From assembly GCA_030148505.1 (NCBI GenBank), contig JASBTI010000014.1, positions 1 to 64,000 of the forward strand: DNA of 64,000 nt, in the 5' to 3' direction. The notes under the pieces are model-generated. The model had not been told where the DNA came from, searched no databases, and saw only the letters and a program-made list of their open reading frames with translations. Made by a program: the position numbers and the translations under genes. Origin of the DNA: Rhodanobacter sp. GTDB taxonomy: Bacteria > Pseudomonadota > Gammaproteobacteria > Xanthomonadales > Rhodanobacteraceae. Every line of letters begins with the position of its first letter. The first letter of the stretch is position 1. Below, piece after piece: positions 9,157 to 18,996 of the stretch.

Positions 9157-10092
9157 TCAGCGTGCTGCCGCATATTTCTTTTCGCCTGCCGTCACACTGA
9201 GCTCGAGGCGATTCTCCGGCGGCGCCAACGGACAAGTGGCAAAGGGCGTAAACGCACAGGGCGGGTTATAGGCCTCGTTGAAATCCAGCACCAGCTTGCC
9301 GGCCCGCTGCAGACCGTTGGTGGGCAATGAGGCATAGAGGAATCGCGCCGCACCGTAGGTTTGTTTGCCGGAGGTACGATCGGCGATCACGAAAAACAGC
9401 TTGCCGCCCGGCTCCTGCTGATAGGGCAGCAGCTCATAGCTGTGGCCGTCGCGATGGAACACCGCCTTGCCTGGCACCACGACCTTGTCGATGGTACCGA
9501 TTTCGGTGCCCATCTCCAGCGTATGGGCATGCTCGAACGGCACCCAGTCGGCAACGATGTGCCAGGACGGATCGATCGGGAAATAGTCGATGCCGCGAAA
9601 CTGCCTGCGCGTGGCGGCCTCGCTATCCTTGACCCGCAACGCCTTGCGGCCATCCCGGTCAATCACATAGAAGTTCGCGGTAGCAAAACTTACCGTTGTC
9701 GGGATACCCCCGCTGGCAACATGCATGTCATCGGTCAGGCTGGCCTCGCGGACCGCCTTGCCATCGATCAAGGCGTCGCTGCCGGGTGCCAGCAGCATGT
9801 GCAGGGAACCGTCCGCAGCCAGCGTCAACGTACCTAAATGTGCCGGGGCCGAGGTCAACACGATATCGTTGTCGGCAGCCCCGCCGATACGGTTGGCCCC
9901 GGGCTTCAGCCACTCCAGACCGACCAGGCTCAGCCAGCCGTCCGGCGCGGTCAGCGCTTCAACCCGAGTCGCGCGCCACTGTTGTATCTCTTGGACGTAG
10001 GCTTGATCGCCGCGGGGGATTTGAGGAGATTCAGCTTGCACGCAACACACTCCGGAAAACAGCACGAGGGCAGCAACAGCGGTACGCAACAT
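9157..10092 (-). CDS. DUF1684 exported protein
   Basis: A 311-residue protein with an amino-terminal signal (LRTAVAALVLFSGVCCVQA). It shows the DUF1684 hallmarks: GWLSLVGLEWLKPGANRIG near residues 55-72, a mid FHA-like strand region, and the strongly conserved end TYGAARFLY...LDFNEAYNPPCAFTPF..CPLAPPENRL. The two conserved Cys residues in the PPCAFTPFATCPLAPP segment are present. The biochemical role of DUF1684 is unknown. No operon partner: its 3' end faces the crotonase gene, and 410 bases separate it from the PRC-barrel gene. Confidence 0.82.
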   Translation of the reverse strand: MLRTAVAALVLFSGVCCVQAESPQIPRGDQAYVQEIQQWRATRVEALTAPDGWLSLVGLEWLKPGANRIGGAADNDIVLTSAPAHLGTLTLAADGSLHMLLAPGSDALIDGKAVREASLTDDMHVASGGIPTTVSFATANFYVIDRDGRKALRVKDSEAATRRQFRGIDYFPIDPSWHIVADWVPFEHAHTLEMGTEIGTIDKVVVPGKAVFHRDGHSYELLPYQQEPGGKLFFVIADRTSGKQTYGAARFLYASLPTNGLQRAGKLVLDFNEAYNPPCAFTPFATCPLAPPENRLELSVTAGEKKYAAAR

Positions 10093-10505
10093 GAGGCTCG
10101 ATCCGCTCGGTCAGGGACGAGGAGTATGGCCAACGAGTCCGGTCCCCGACAAGCGGCCGAGGATGAACGGGATTTTTCAACAGTGCCATGCCCCAGATCG
10201 GGAGAGATCGCCGATGGGACACCGTAAGCAGCATTCGGCTGCCTCGGGAGGCGGCACCGTGCCTGGGCAATTTGACAGAGCCCCTTTTCGCGCAAGCTCA
10301 GTAGCGGACAAGTACAGTCGATGGACGGGTTGATCAACCGGAGATTGGTCCGGCCCGATTCCAGGCACGGGACGTACCTACTCCTCTACGGTATTGGGAG
10401 GACCAACCCAGCTGGCATTCGCCGCATTCCGCGCCCATGATCGGACACCGACAATCTTTAAAACTTTACGGCCGCCCCAGCAAACCCGGGAACCACGCCA
10501 AGGTC
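10093..10505. other. 413-base gap, no gene seen
   Basis: Between the DUF1684 start and the end of the PRC-barrel gene. No conserved reading frame, tRNA-like fold or long inverted repeat could be recognised, and there is no clear -10/-35 pair for the DUF1684 gene. Confidence 0.5.
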
Positions 10506-11231
10506 TTAGCGGGAGGCATCGGCGCCAAATCGCGGCAAATTTTCTGCCTGCTCGGGGGTGATTGCCGAGCGCAGCGCCACCATGCGATTTCCCACAACCA
10601 ATTGTTCGGCCGGTACGCCAACAAGCTCGTTACCAGCATCAAGAAAGCCGAAAAGATTAACCACACCCCCAACCTTTAGCACCGCGAACTGCACCCCTTG
10701 GGAGGTTCGCTCCAGTCGATCCACCCGGCCGATACGTTTACCTTCAGCGTTCACCACCAACTTGCCGACCGCCGAGGAGCCAACCGGCGAGCTAACTTTC
10801 CAGCGCCCGCGGGAGCGGCTGAGCAATTGATCATGAGCCGATCGCAGGATCTGGACGGCCGCTTGCGGATCGCCGTTCTGCAGAGCATGCCGCGCTCTTT
10901 TTACCGCCTGCAATCCAAACCTCACCATAGCGTGGTCGTTCGAAGGTGCGACGTCGCGCAGTATGCGGGCAACCCGACGGGCGTCATCCAGGGAACGGAC
11001 GCCCTGGAAGCGCTTCTTCTCCGACGCCAGCATCGTGGCTGCGTTGCCCATGCTCCGGGCGAGGCCATTCACAATCGATTCTGTCCGTACTGCGCCCTGC
11101 TCAGCAACGGCGCCTGTGGAAGCGGATGTCACCTGACTATGGGCGCTCGGCGCCAGGGCAAGGGCAAGCGCAATGCAGGTGATGCAGGTAAAGACCCGTG
11201 TCGAGCTGCGCGTGAACTGGACGGTGAACAT
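10506..11231 (-). CDS. exported PRC-barrel protein
   Basis: A 241-residue protein with a signal peptide (STRVFTCITCIALALALAPSAHS). The middle (about 75-140) is helical and charged (SLDDARRVARILRDVAP, QAVKRARHALQNGDPQAAVQIL). The end (about 150-225) looks like a PRC-barrel: VGKLVVNAEGKRIGRVDRLERTSQGVQFAVLKVGG...VPAEQLVV. PRC-barrels often bind partners or RNA, but this one is exported, so its role is unknown. It lies 24 bases downstream of the DUF4396 membrane protein gene on the same strand, suggesting a two-gene unit. Confidence 0.65.
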   Translation of the reverse strand: MFTVQFTRSSTRVFTCITCIALALALAPSAHSQVTSASTGAVAEQGAVRTESIVNGLARSMGNAATMLASEKKRFQGVRSLDDARRVARILRDVAPSNDHAMVRFGLQAVKRARHALQNGDPQAAVQILRSAHDQLLSRSRGRWKVSSPVGSSAVGKLVVNAEGKRIGRVDRLERTSQGVQFAVLKVGGVVNLFGFLDAGNELVGVPAEQLVVGNRMVALRSAITPEQAENLPRFGADASR

Positions 11232-11255
11232 CAGCCTCTCCTCGCAAAGATAAAA

Positions 11256-12035
11256 TCAGCCGCTCTTTCCCTTGGAAACGCTGTTCCCTTTCATTTTCTT
11301 GAGCATGTATTCGTGGCCCTGACCGTGTTTCCAGCCAATAGCGACCAGCCACCAATTCATCGGATAAGTGAATACGAATCCCACCATCAGCCCTAGTGCT
11401 CCGAAGGCCCAGAAGGAAAACGTATCGGGTAACGGCTGGGCCCCCACTACGGCCGGCGTAACCAAGCGCATTACCAAACCCATCCCAACCATCACCGTAA
11501 TCATCGAGAAGAATTCCGCTCGCCCCCCCTTCCACAACGACTTCAACCAGCCATTGCCATGCAGCCGCATGGCCCAAGTCTGGAAGATGAACCAGCCCAG
11601 CGCGTAACCGACGGCATATTCAAACCAGAACTCAGCCCAGAAGCTGAAGCCTGAAAGCCTGGCAATTACCATTGCCGTCATGATGCCCAAGCCATCCCCT
11701 CCTACGCAGTGGGTGGCTGAGGCCACGACCTTGCGCCAGCGTGGCTTGGAAAATTCGGTGAAGCGCTCCATCTTTTCCATGCGGTCGTGGTAACGACCGA
11801 TGTCCGGGGGGCGCGACGCAAACCAGTAAAGCAGTCCCCCCGCGATCGAGAAAAAGAAGATGATTATGGGCCAGACAAATTTCAACGGCGGGTTCAGCAC
11901 CGTGTTGGCTTTAAGGATGTCGTAGATAAACGCCACGATGAGCACCAAACTCATTCCAAACCACACGATGGAGAAAGTGGGCTTGGCCATGAACTGCAAT
12001 GTCTCGCTGAGGTATTCCACGCTTGCCTCTCCCAT
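11256..12035 (-). CDS. DUF4396 integral membrane protein
   Basis: A 259-residue protein with about five to six transmembrane segments (for instance FSIVWFGMSLVLIVAFIYDIL, FVWPIIIFFFSIAGGLLYWF, FGALGLMVGFVFTYPMNWWLVAI). Between them lies the DUF4396-type motif SATHCVGGDGLGIMTAM, with His and Cys that could bind metal. The ATG at 12035 is preferred because the 47 residues upstream are basic and low complexity; another ATG 45 bases downstream (MAKPTFSIV) is possible. Function is unknown; some relatives sit near copper or heavy-metal genes, but nothing here shows that. It pairs with the PRC-barrel gene. Confidence 0.7.
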   Translation of the reverse strand: MGEASVEYLSETLQFMAKPTFSIVWFGMSLVLIVAFIYDILKANTVLNPPLKFVWPIIIFFFSIAGGLLYWFASRPPDIGRYHDRMEKMERFTEFSKPRWRKVVASATHCVGGDGLGIMTAMVIARLSGFSFWAEFWFEYAVGYALGWFIFQTWAMRLHGNGWLKSLWKGGRAEFFSMITVMVGMGLVMRLVTPAVVGAQPLPDTFSFWAFGALGLMVGFVFTYPMNWWLVAIGWKHGQGHEYMLKKMKGNSVSKGKSG

Positions 12036-12347
12036 ATCGTCATCGGCAACCGCCCATATGAGGCCTCGCCGCCACCGCAAGACAGATCGATGTTTCGCTC
12101 GCTCTACACACGGAATCTTATGGCCGCGGCGAAGGTACTGCCGCTGAGGTGAATATCCCGTGCGCAGGGTAAGCACGACGCACCCGGAACGAGACGACCG
12201 GACAGTTGGAGACGGGATCAGCGCAGAGAGCGACCCCTCTGTGGTGGACCCACCAGAGCCGTTTTACGTGGTGGCAGCGGACTCTTACCGGCAAAGGCGG
12301 AAGCTTCCAAAAGGGCCATGACTTTCATACACGGTAAACGTCGGGGA

Positions 12348-14150
12348 TCAGCGGCCACGCATGAACAGCTTGTCCAGATCCGCCAGACTCAACTGCACCC
12401 AGGTCGGTCTTCCGTGATTGCACTGGCCGGAACGCTCGGTGGCCTCCATCTCGCGCAATAGGGCATTCATCTCGGGAATCGTCAGCCGGCGTCCGGCACG
12501 CACCGAACCATGGCATGCCATGGTGGAAAGCAGTTCGTTTTCCAGCTCCTGCAGGCGCCGGGAGCTGCCATGCTGCGCCAGTTCAGAGAGCACATCCCGG
12601 CTGAGCTGACCGACATCCGCCCCCTCCAGCAGCGCCGGTATACGGCGCACCACGACGGTTGCCGGCCCGCTGCGCGAGAGATCGAGCCCCCACTCCGCCA
12701 GTGCCTCGGCATGCTCCTCGGCGGCGGCAGCCTCCGTGGCGCTGACGGCGATGGCGAGGGGTACCAATAGCATCTGTGAGCGCAAGCTGCTGCCGATACG
12801 CCCCGCTTTCAGCTTTTCGTAGGTGATCCGTTCGTGGGCGGCATGCATGTCCACCAGCACCAGGCCATGCGCATTTTCCGCCAGCACGAAGATGCTCTTC
12901 AGCTGGGCAACGGCGAAGCCGAGCGGAGGTACTTCGCCCTCTTCGGGCAGTGGCAACGGCGAAGCAGGTAGGGCGGAATCGCCCAGCAAACTGGCGTAGC
13001 CGGCCAACGGTGCGTCGCGCACACCCAGACTCAGGCGGCTCTGGCTGAACTGACCCGGCCATGCCGGCGGCGAGGCAGCCGATGGCATGGCCGCAGGCGG
13101 ATCACCCGCCACCAATGCCGTATCGGTCATCGGTAGTCCATGCTGGCCGGCACGCGTCTGCGCCAATGCCTCATGCAGGGTGCGAAACAGGAAATCATGG
13201 ACCAGCCGCTGCTCGCGGAAACGCACTTCGTGCTTGGCTGGATGTACGTTGACATCGACACCGGCCGGGTCCAGGTCCAGATACAGCACGAAGCTGGCGT
13301 GACGTCCATGGAACAGCACGTCGGCATAGGCCTGACGCACTGCATGGGCAACGATCCGATCGCGCACCAGCCGCCCGTTGACGTAGAAGTATTGGGAGTC
13401 GGCCTGCGCCCGCGAGGCGGTCGGCAGACCCACCCAGCCCGACAGGTGCAGGCCTGCCATCGCATGATCCACCCGAAGACTCTGCGCCGGGAAGGTGGCA
13501 CCGAGTACCTCGGCCACCCGCTGCAACGCTGCCTGCTCGTCAACGGCGGCCTTCCAAATCCTTACCGGTTTGCCGTTGTGGCTGAGCCGAAACTCCACCG
13601 CGCTGCGTGCCAGCGCCAACGATTTGAGCAAGTCGTCGATGTGGGCGAATTCGGTACGTTCGGCGCGCATGAACTTTCGTCGCGCCGGCACGTTGTAGAA
13701 CAGATCACGCACTTCCACGCTGGTGCCCTGCGGATGCTGCGCCGGACGTGCCTCCTGCAACCTGCCGCCATCGACTTCGATACGAAACGCCGCCGGCTGC
13801 TCCCGCCCCCGCGAGGTCAGGGCAAAGCGCGAGACTGACGAGACCGAGGCCAGTGCCTCGCCACGAAACCCCATGCTGGCGACATGTTCGAGATCGTCGA
13901 AGCTGCCGATCTTGCTGGTGGCGTGGGAGGCGACGGCCAATGGTAGTTCGGCCGGCACAATGCCGTTGCCGTCATCGCGAACCCGGATCAGACGGGCGCC
14001 GCCGGCTTCGATATCCACCTCGACGCGCGCGGCACCGGCATCAAGACTGTTTTCCACCAGCTCCTTGACTACCGACGATGGCCGCTCGATGACCTCGCCG
14101 GCGGCGATCTGGTTGATAAGTTCGGGAGGTAGCAGGCGAATGAAGGACAT
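12348..14150 (-). CDS. mutL: DNA mismatch repair protein MutL (endonuclease type)
   Basis: A 600-residue MutL. The GHKL ATPase carries [22 protein letters not shown] and GFRGEAL in the first 100 residues, then the transducer domain with VNGRLVRD and [11 protein letters not shown]. After a Pro/Ser-rich linker, the dimerisation domain has [16 protein letters not shown] near residue 433, which fits the DQHA(X)2E(X)4E endonuclease motif with Gln replaced by Met, and the late motifs ACHGSVRAG and CNHGRPTW. Species with this nicking MutL normally lack MutH. The gene is the last in the nnrD-tsaE-amiC-mutL order. Confidence 0.95.
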   Translation of the reverse strand: MSFIRLLPPELINQIAAGEVIERPSSVVKELVENSLDAGAARVEVDIEAGGARLIRVRDDGNGIVPAELPLAVASHATSKIGSFDDLEHVASMGFRGEALASVSSVSRFALTSRGREQPAAFRIEVDGGRLQEARPAQHPQGTSVEVRDLFYNVPARRKFMRAERTEFAHIDDLLKSLALARSAVEFRLSHNGKPVRIWKAAVDEQAALQRVAEVLGATFPAQSLRVDHAMAGLHLSGWVGLPTASRAQADSQYFYVNGRLVRDRIVAHAVRQAYADVLFHGRHASFVLYLDLDPAGVDVNVHPAKHEVRFREQRLVHDFLFRTLHEALAQTRAGQHGLPMTDTALVAGDPPAAMPSAASPPAWPGQFSQSRLSLGVRDAPLAGYASLLGDSALPASPLPLPEEGEVPPLGFAVAQLKSIFVLAENAHGLVLVDMHAAHERITYEKLKAGRIGSSLRSQMLLVPLAIAVSATEAAAAEEHAEALAEWGLDLSRSGPATVVVRRIPALLEGADVGQLSRDVLSELAQHGSSRRLQELENELLSTMACHGSVRAGRRLTIPEMNALLREMEATERSGQCNHGRPTWVQLSLADLDKLFMRGR

Positions 14151-14255
14151 CCGCCAAGCTTAAGGGAATTCGAGCCCCAAGATCAGGTTTGCGGCGTGTA
14201 CGCTGTCCACGCTGCCCGGATGATCGATGCCACCAGGGGGGATGCTATCGCTTGA

Positions 14256-15683
14256 CTACGTGGTCGGTATCGTCAACACGGTACCGGCGCGTATCGTGTT
14301 GTTGTTCATCTGGTTGGCGCTCTTCAGCGCACCGACACTGATGCCGTATTGCTTGGCGATGCTGCTGAGGCTTTCGCCGCGACCCACGCGATGCATGTCG
14401 CGGACACGGGCACCCGCCTGGTGCTGCGAGGATGGTGCTGACGCCGCCGCCAGATCGATGCCAGCGCGGCGCGCAGCCTGTGCCGCGAACCAGGTGCCTT
14501 GTGGCGGCGTGGATTCAAAATAGCTCTTGACGCCCTTCATCACTGCTCGTGCGAGCTTCTCCTGATGCACTGGATTGCGCAGCTTGCGCTCCTCGACCGG
14601 ATTGCTGATGAACGCGGTCTCGACCAGGATCGAGGGCACGTCGGGGGATCGCAGCACCACGAAATTGGCTTTCTCGACGTAACCGCGATGGGTCGGACCG
14701 AGCTTGGCGAGTGCCTTGAGCACATTGCGGGCCACCACATCGCTGGCCTGGATCGCCCAGCTTTGCTGAAGATCCAGCACCACCTTGGCCAGACTGTCGT
14801 CCATGCCGTCCAGCGTGGTACCGCCGATCAGATCGGCATTTTCGCGGTCGGCCAACACACGCGCCGCCTCGCTGGTCTTGCCCCGCGGCGACAATACCCA
14901 TACGGAGGAGCCCTTGGCGTCGTTACTCGTATAAGAGTCGGCGTGGATTGAAACGAACAGGTCTGCCTTGTTTTCGCGGGCGATTTCGTAGCGTTGCTTG
15001 AGCGGGATGTAATAGTCGCCGTTGCGGGTCAGCACCGCCTTCATGCCCGGTTGACGGTTGATCTGCGCGGCAAGATCGCGCGCCACCGCGAGCGTGACGT
15101 TTTTCTCCATGGTGCCATCCGGACCGATAGCGCCGGAGTCCTTGCCGCCATGACCCGGATCGACGCAAACCACGACCTTGCGCTCGGCCTTCAGCAGAAC
15201 AGCGGCTTCGCGCGACGAAGCGACAACCTCGTCCCCGGCGCGACTGTGACGATGCGACGAACGGTCCGTGGATGTCTTGCCGCCGGGATACAGGTCGAGA
15301 ACGAGACGGTAGTCCGTGCCGGCGGTCGGTTTCAGCACAAAACTTTTCAGGCGGCTGTCCGGCGCAACCTTGGCAACCAGTTTCAGGCGGTCGCCACGGC
15401 GGGAATGGCTGATCCCCTGATACAACCCTTGGGCTGCGGGCTCGCTAAAGCTTCCGCCCAATCGCGCATGACGCAGATCCACCGTTACCTGACCGCTGGA
15501 CTGGCTGATCGTGTAGTTGAGCGGCCCCTGCGCATCCAGTACCAATCGGGTGTGGCTGGGGGCTGCCCAGACCCGCAGATCCCGTAGCTCCGCCGCATGG
15601 GCGAGACAAAGCGGCATCGCCGCCATGATCACCGCGGCAACGCATCCACCCAGACTCTTCAGGCATGCCCTCATAGGCCGCAT
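14256..15683 (-). CDS. amiC: N-acetylmuramoyl-L-alanine amidase, AMIN-amidase_3-LysM
   Basis: A 475-residue periplasmic amidase that splits septal peptidoglycan during daughter-cell separation. Signal peptide ends LCLAHA; the AMIN domain covers about 30-140 (LRVWAAPSHTRLVLDA...). The amidase_3 domain starts at VVCVDPGHGGKDSGA, with zinc ligands His (DPGHGG), Glu (GTMEKNVTL) and His (VSIHADSY) and the catalytic Glu in ILVETAFISNP. A LysM domain ends the protein (HRVGRGESLSSIAKQYGIS). The ATG at 15683 gives the best signal peptide; another ATG lies 27 bases upstream. It is named amiC-like; distinguishing AmiB from AmiC needs a phylogeny. Confidence 0.88.
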   Translation of the reverse strand: MRPMRACLKSLGGCVAAVIMAAMPLCLAHAAELRDLRVWAAPSHTRLVLDAQGPLNYTISQSSGQVTVDLRHARLGGSFSEPAAQGLYQGISHSRRGDRLKLVAKVAPDSRLKSFVLKPTAGTDYRLVLDLYPGGKTSTDRSSHRHSRAGDEVVASSREAAVLLKAERKVVVCVDPGHGGKDSGAIGPDGTMEKNVTLAVARDLAAQINRQPGMKAVLTRNGDYYIPLKQRYEIARENKADLFVSIHADSYTSNDAKGSSVWVLSPRGKTSEAARVLADRENADLIGGTTLDGMDDSLAKVVLDLQQSWAIQASDVVARNVLKALAKLGPTHRGYVEKANFVVLRSPDVPSILVETAFISNPVEERKLRNPVHQEKLARAVMKGVKSYFESTPPQGTWFAAQAARRAGIDLAAASAPSSQHQAGARVRDMHRVGRGESLSSIAKQYGISVGALKSANQMNNNTIRAGTVLTIPTT

Positions 15684-15874
15684 TGAAGCGCACTCGTCGT
15701 ACGAATGCAAGATTCTTTCCCTTTAATATCCATAACCTGCAGGCTATTTGTCAGGTCATATCAAGCTATTGGCTGCAAGTTCACTTTGGGCACGACGGTC
15801 TTCATATCGGCGAGGATTCGAACTTTTTCCATAAAAAACAATGGATTGATCGCAAACACTGGCTCATAAGTCGA

Positions 15875-16360
15875 TTACCTTGCGAGCTGTTGCAACGCCC
15901 GCTCGCCGCGCGCGGTCACGGCGCCCAATCGGGCCTCACGACCCGCCTCAAGGTAGCTCAGGGAGAGCTCCAGGTCCGCCGCAGGCAACACCCCGGCGCC
16001 ACGCTCCGGCCACTCCACCAGGACCAGCGCATCGGGCTCGGCCAGGGCATCCAGCCCCAACCATTCCAGCTCCCCGGGATCGGCGATCCGATAGAGATCC
16101 AGATGCCAGGCCGGACGACCGCGGGCCCGATAACCCTCCATCAGGCTGTAGGTCGGGCTCTTAACGCGCTCTTCCACGCCGCATGCGCGCAGCAGGGCGC
16201 GCGCGAAGCTGGTTTTGCCGGCGCCGAGCGGACCGTGCAGGTAAATCACCAGGCCGTCGTCCCCCTCGCGCAGCCCAGCGGCCACGGCTTGCGCCAGGGC
16301 CGCCGTGGCCGCCTCGTCGGGCAGCGAGCGGCCTATCGTGGGACGGCGGCCCTCAGACAC
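15875..16360 (-). CDS. tsaE: tRNA threonylcarbamoyladenosine biosynthesis ATPase TsaE
   Basis: A 161-residue P-loop protein. Walker A is HGPLGAGKTSFARALL near residue 42; SPTYSLMEGY, WHLDLYR and LVEWPERG are the other TsaE (YjeE) motifs. It works with TsaB and TsaD to make the t6A37 modification of ANN-decoding tRNAs. A GTG at 16360 is chosen as start because it matches family length; the gene overlaps nnrD by eight bases. It is followed by amiC after 190 bases. Confidence 0.92.
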   Translation of the reverse strand: MSEGRRPTIGRSLPDEAATAALAQAVAAGLREGDDGLVIYLHGPLGAGKTSFARALLRACGVEERVKSPTYSLMEGYRARGRPAWHLDLYRIADPGELEWLGLDALAEPDALVLVEWPERGAGVLPAADLELSLSYLEAGREARLGAVTARGERALQQLAR

Positions 16361-17846
16361 GGTGATGCCCCGGCGGGATCGCGTTGCCGAGCCGACGTAG
16401 CGGCCCCAACAGGTCACTGGCGAGCAGGCCGCGCTCCCCCTGCTCGGCGGCCAGGTCACCGGCGCGCGCATGCAGCCCGACGCCAAGACACGCCGCGCGC
16501 CAGGCCGTGCAACCCTGCGCCAACAAGGCCGCGACAACGCCGGTAAGAAGATCGCCCATGCCGCCAGAAGCCATGCCAGGGTTGCCCCATGGACAAACGT
16601 CCAGACAGCCGTCCGGATCGGCAATCAAGGTACCCGCACCTTTCAATACCACCACGGCCGCATACCGCTTGGCGAGCTCCCGAACCGCGGCAAATCGATC
16701 CTTGTCGATTTCTGCCGTGGTCACCCCCAGCAGGCGGGCCGCCTCGCCGGGATGCGGCGTCAATACGGTCGGCACCTCGAACCGTCGTGGCTCACGCACC
16801 AGCAGGTTCAATCCGTCGGCATCGAGTACCAAGGGCTTGTGCATGTCCAGCGCGGTCAACCACAACGCATGCGCCCAGGCGCCCGTACCCAGACCTGGCC
16901 CCACGGCCAGCACGCTGGCACGCCGCAGCACAGGCTCCAACGACGGCGGACCTTCGACCCCGTGCGCCATGAGCTCCGGGCGTCCTGCATTCAGCGCCGG
17001 CACGTGTTCGGCACGGGTCGCCACGCTGACCAGCCCGGCACCGGTACGCAGCGCCGCCTCACCGCTGAGCCGTACCGCGCCGGCCATGCCGAGGTCACCA
17101 CCGATCACCAGGACATGACCGTTGCGTCCTTTGTGGGCGTCGCGCGGACGCCTCGGCAGCGCATCGACAGCCAGAACCTGCGCATCGACCCGGGCCTCGG
17201 CATACGCGCTGTCCGCCACACCTAGCGTCGCCAGCTCCAGCACACCGACGTGGGCGGCTGCGCGGCCGGTATGCAGGCCGCGCTTGTCGGCCAGGAAGGT
17301 CAACGTGCGCTCGGCACAAATGGCCGCACCAGGACAATACCCAGTGTCGGCATTCAGCCCTGACGGGACATCCAGCGCAAGCACAGGCAGGCCGCTGGCA
17401 TTGATCCGCTCGATCAGATCGGCAACCTCCGCAAGGGGCGCACGATTGAACCCGATGCCGTAGAGCGCATCGACATGCAACTCGACGTCGGCAAGCGCGT
17501 CATCGCCATGCCAGTGGCTGACCGAACCGCCCTGCTCCCACTCGCGTCGGGCCAACAGGGCGTCACCCTGAGCCTGCCGGCTCAGCGCCACCAGCTCAAC
17601 CTGCAACCCCGCTTCGCGCGCCAGTACACCGAGCAAAAAGCCGTCGCCACCGTTGTTGCCGGGACCGCAATGGATGGCAATACGGTTCACCTGCGGCCAG
17701 TGCCGCCGCAGGCAACCCAACGCCGCACTGGCCGCCCGACGCATCAACACGTTGCCGGAACCGGCCAGCGCAGACTGCGCCGCACGCTCGATCACCCGCA
17801 TCTGCTCGACGGTGTAGAGGTTCTGGCGATGTGGCTGCTCCGGCAT
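16353..17846 (-). CDS. nnr: bifunctional NAD(P)HX epimerase/dehydratase
   Basis: A 497-residue fusion. The amino half is the YjeF_N epimerase (IHCGPGNNGGDGFLLGVLAREAG, DVPSGLNADTG); the carboxy half is the ADP-dependent dehydratase (GHVLVIGGDLGMAGA, AVGPGLGTG, VLDADGLNLL, LTPHPGEAARLLG, NPGMASGGMGDLLTGVVAALLAQG). Together they repair hydrated NADH and NADPH. The ATG at 17846 fits the family start MxxxxxLYTVEQMRxIE. A TATAAT sits only six bases before this ATG and no Shine-Dalgarno is visible, so the message may be leaderless. It heads the nnrD-tsaE-amiC-mutL run. Confidence 0.93.
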   Translation of the reverse strand: MPEQPHRQNLYTVEQMRVIERAAQSALAGSGNVLMRRAASAALGCLRRHWPQVNRIAIHCGPGNNGGDGFLLGVLAREAGLQVELVALSRQAQGDALLARREWEQGGSVSHWHGDDALADVELHVDALYGIGFNRAPLAEVADLIERINASGLPVLALDVPSGLNADTGYCPGAAICAERTLTFLADKRGLHTGRAAAHVGVLELATLGVADSAYAEARVDAQVLAVDALPRRPRDAHKGRNGHVLVIGGDLGMAGAVRLSGEAALRTGAGLVSVATRAEHVPALNAGRPELMAHGVEGPPSLEPVLRRASVLAVGPGLGTGAWAHALWLTALDMHKPLVLDADGLNLLVREPRRFEVPTVLTPHPGEAARLLGVTTAEIDKDRFAAVRELAKRYAAVVVLKGAGTLIADPDGCLDVCPWGNPGMASGGMGDLLTGVVAALLAQGCTAWRAACLGVGLHARAGDLAAEQGERGLLASDLLGPLRRLGNAIPPGHHRV

Positions 17847-17903
17847 CCGCAGATTATAGACGGCGAGGAAATCCGTCGCTGCCTGGACGTTTACAATCGT
17901 CAT
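17847..17903. promoter_or_regulatory. divergent nnrD/queG promoter region
   Basis: Minus strand: TATAAT at 17858-17853, six bases before the nnrD ATG. Plus strand: TACAAT at 17892-17897, six bases before the queG ATG. Neither gene has a Shine-Dalgarno, and neither has a good -35. Both messages could start at or next to their ATG. Confidence 0.4.
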
Positions 17904-18977
17904 ATGGACAGCCGTAATGCCGATGCCACCACCGACTACGCCGCCCTCAGCCGCGATATCAAGCGCTGGGCTGTGGAGCTGGGTTTTGCCGACGCCGGCA
18001 TCAGCGGCGTCGATCTCGATGACCATGAACGCCACCTCCGTCGCTGGCTGGAGCTGCAACACCACGGTGAGATGGCCTATATGGCCCGTCACGGCACCAA
18101 ACGCAGCCGCCCCGAGGAACTCGAGCCCGGTACCTTGCGGATCATTTCGGTACGCATGGATTACACCCCTCCCGGCGCGGCCAACGCCTGGAACGTCTTG
18201 CGCGATGCCGAGGCCGGCTATGTTTCACGCTATGCGCTGGGCCGCGACTATCACAAGCTGATGCGCAACCGCCTGCAGAAACTGGCCGATCGCATCCAGG
18301 AAGCGACCGGCGACTTCGGCTACCGCGCCTATGTGGATTCGGCACCGGTCTTGGAGAAAGCGCTGGCGCGCAATGCCGGGCTGGGCTGGATCGGCAAGCA
18401 CACGGTACTGATCAACCGCCGTGCCGGCTCGTACTTCTTCCTCGGGGAACTCTATACCGATCTACCGCTGCCGCGGGACGTGCCGGCCAGCGCGCACTGC
18501 GGCAGCTGCACACAGTGCATCGACATCTGTCCCACCCAGGCGATCCTAGGGCCTTACCGGCTGGACGCACGCCGCTGCATCTCCTACCTCACGATCGAGC
18601 TGAAAGGCAGTATCCCGGAGCCGCTTCGAACGCCGATGGGCAATCGCATCTTCGGCTGCGACGACTGTCAGCTGATCTGTCCCTGGAACAAGTTCGCCCA
18701 GACCAGTACCGAAGCAGACTTTAGCCCCCGGCACCGTCTCGATGGCGCCAAACTGGTGGAACTGTTCGCCTGGACGGAGGATGAATTCCTCACCCGCACG
18801 CAAGGCATGGCGATCCGTCGTACCGGCTATGAAGGTTGGTTGCGAAATATCGCCGTGGCCCTGGGCAACGCACCGCCCTCGAAGAGGGTGCGCGAGGCGC
18901 TCAACGAACGCGCGGCCCATCCTTCGGCCGTGGTCCGCGAGCATGTCGCCTGGGCACGGGAAAAACAGCAGGGCTGA
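17904..18977 (+). CDS. queG: epoxyqueuosine reductase
   Basis: A 357-residue cobalamin-dependent iron-sulfur enzyme for the last step of queuosine synthesis in tRNA. The two [4Fe-4S] motifs are HCGSCTQCIDICPTQAI and GCDDCQLICPWNKF; the amino part has ALGRDYHKLMRNRLQKLAD and AVDSAPVLEKALARNAGLGWIGKHT-type signatures. A HEAT-like carboxy tail is present (GNAPPSKRVREALNERAAHPS). The ATG at 17904 lies directly after a TACAAT (17892-17897) with no ribosome-binding site. It diverges from nnrD across 57 bases. Confidence 0.94.
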   Translation: MDSRNADATTDYAALSRDIKRWAVELGFADAGISGVDLDDHERHLRRWLELQHHGEMAYMARHGTKRSRPEELEPGTLRIISVRMDYTPPGAANAWNVLRDAEAGYVSRYALGRDYHKLMRNRLQKLADRIQEATGDFGYRAYVDSAPVLEKALARNAGLGWIGKHTVLINRRAGSYFFLGELYTDLPLPRDVPASAHCGSCTQCIDICPTQAILGPYRLDARRCISYLTIELKGSIPEPLRTPMGNRIFGCDDCQLICPWNKFAQTSTEADFSPRHRLDGAKLVELFAWTEDEFLTRTQGMAIRRTGYEGWLRNIAVALGNAPPSKRVREALNERAAHPSAVVREHVAWAREKQQG

Positions 18978-18996
18978 GCGAACGGGCTGCGCGATC

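Noticed and set aside
12225..12270. Hairpin CTCTGTGGTG-GACC-CACCAGAG followed by TTTT on the plus strand
   Set aside because: Bulged stem and no plus-strand gene ends there; not called as a terminator.
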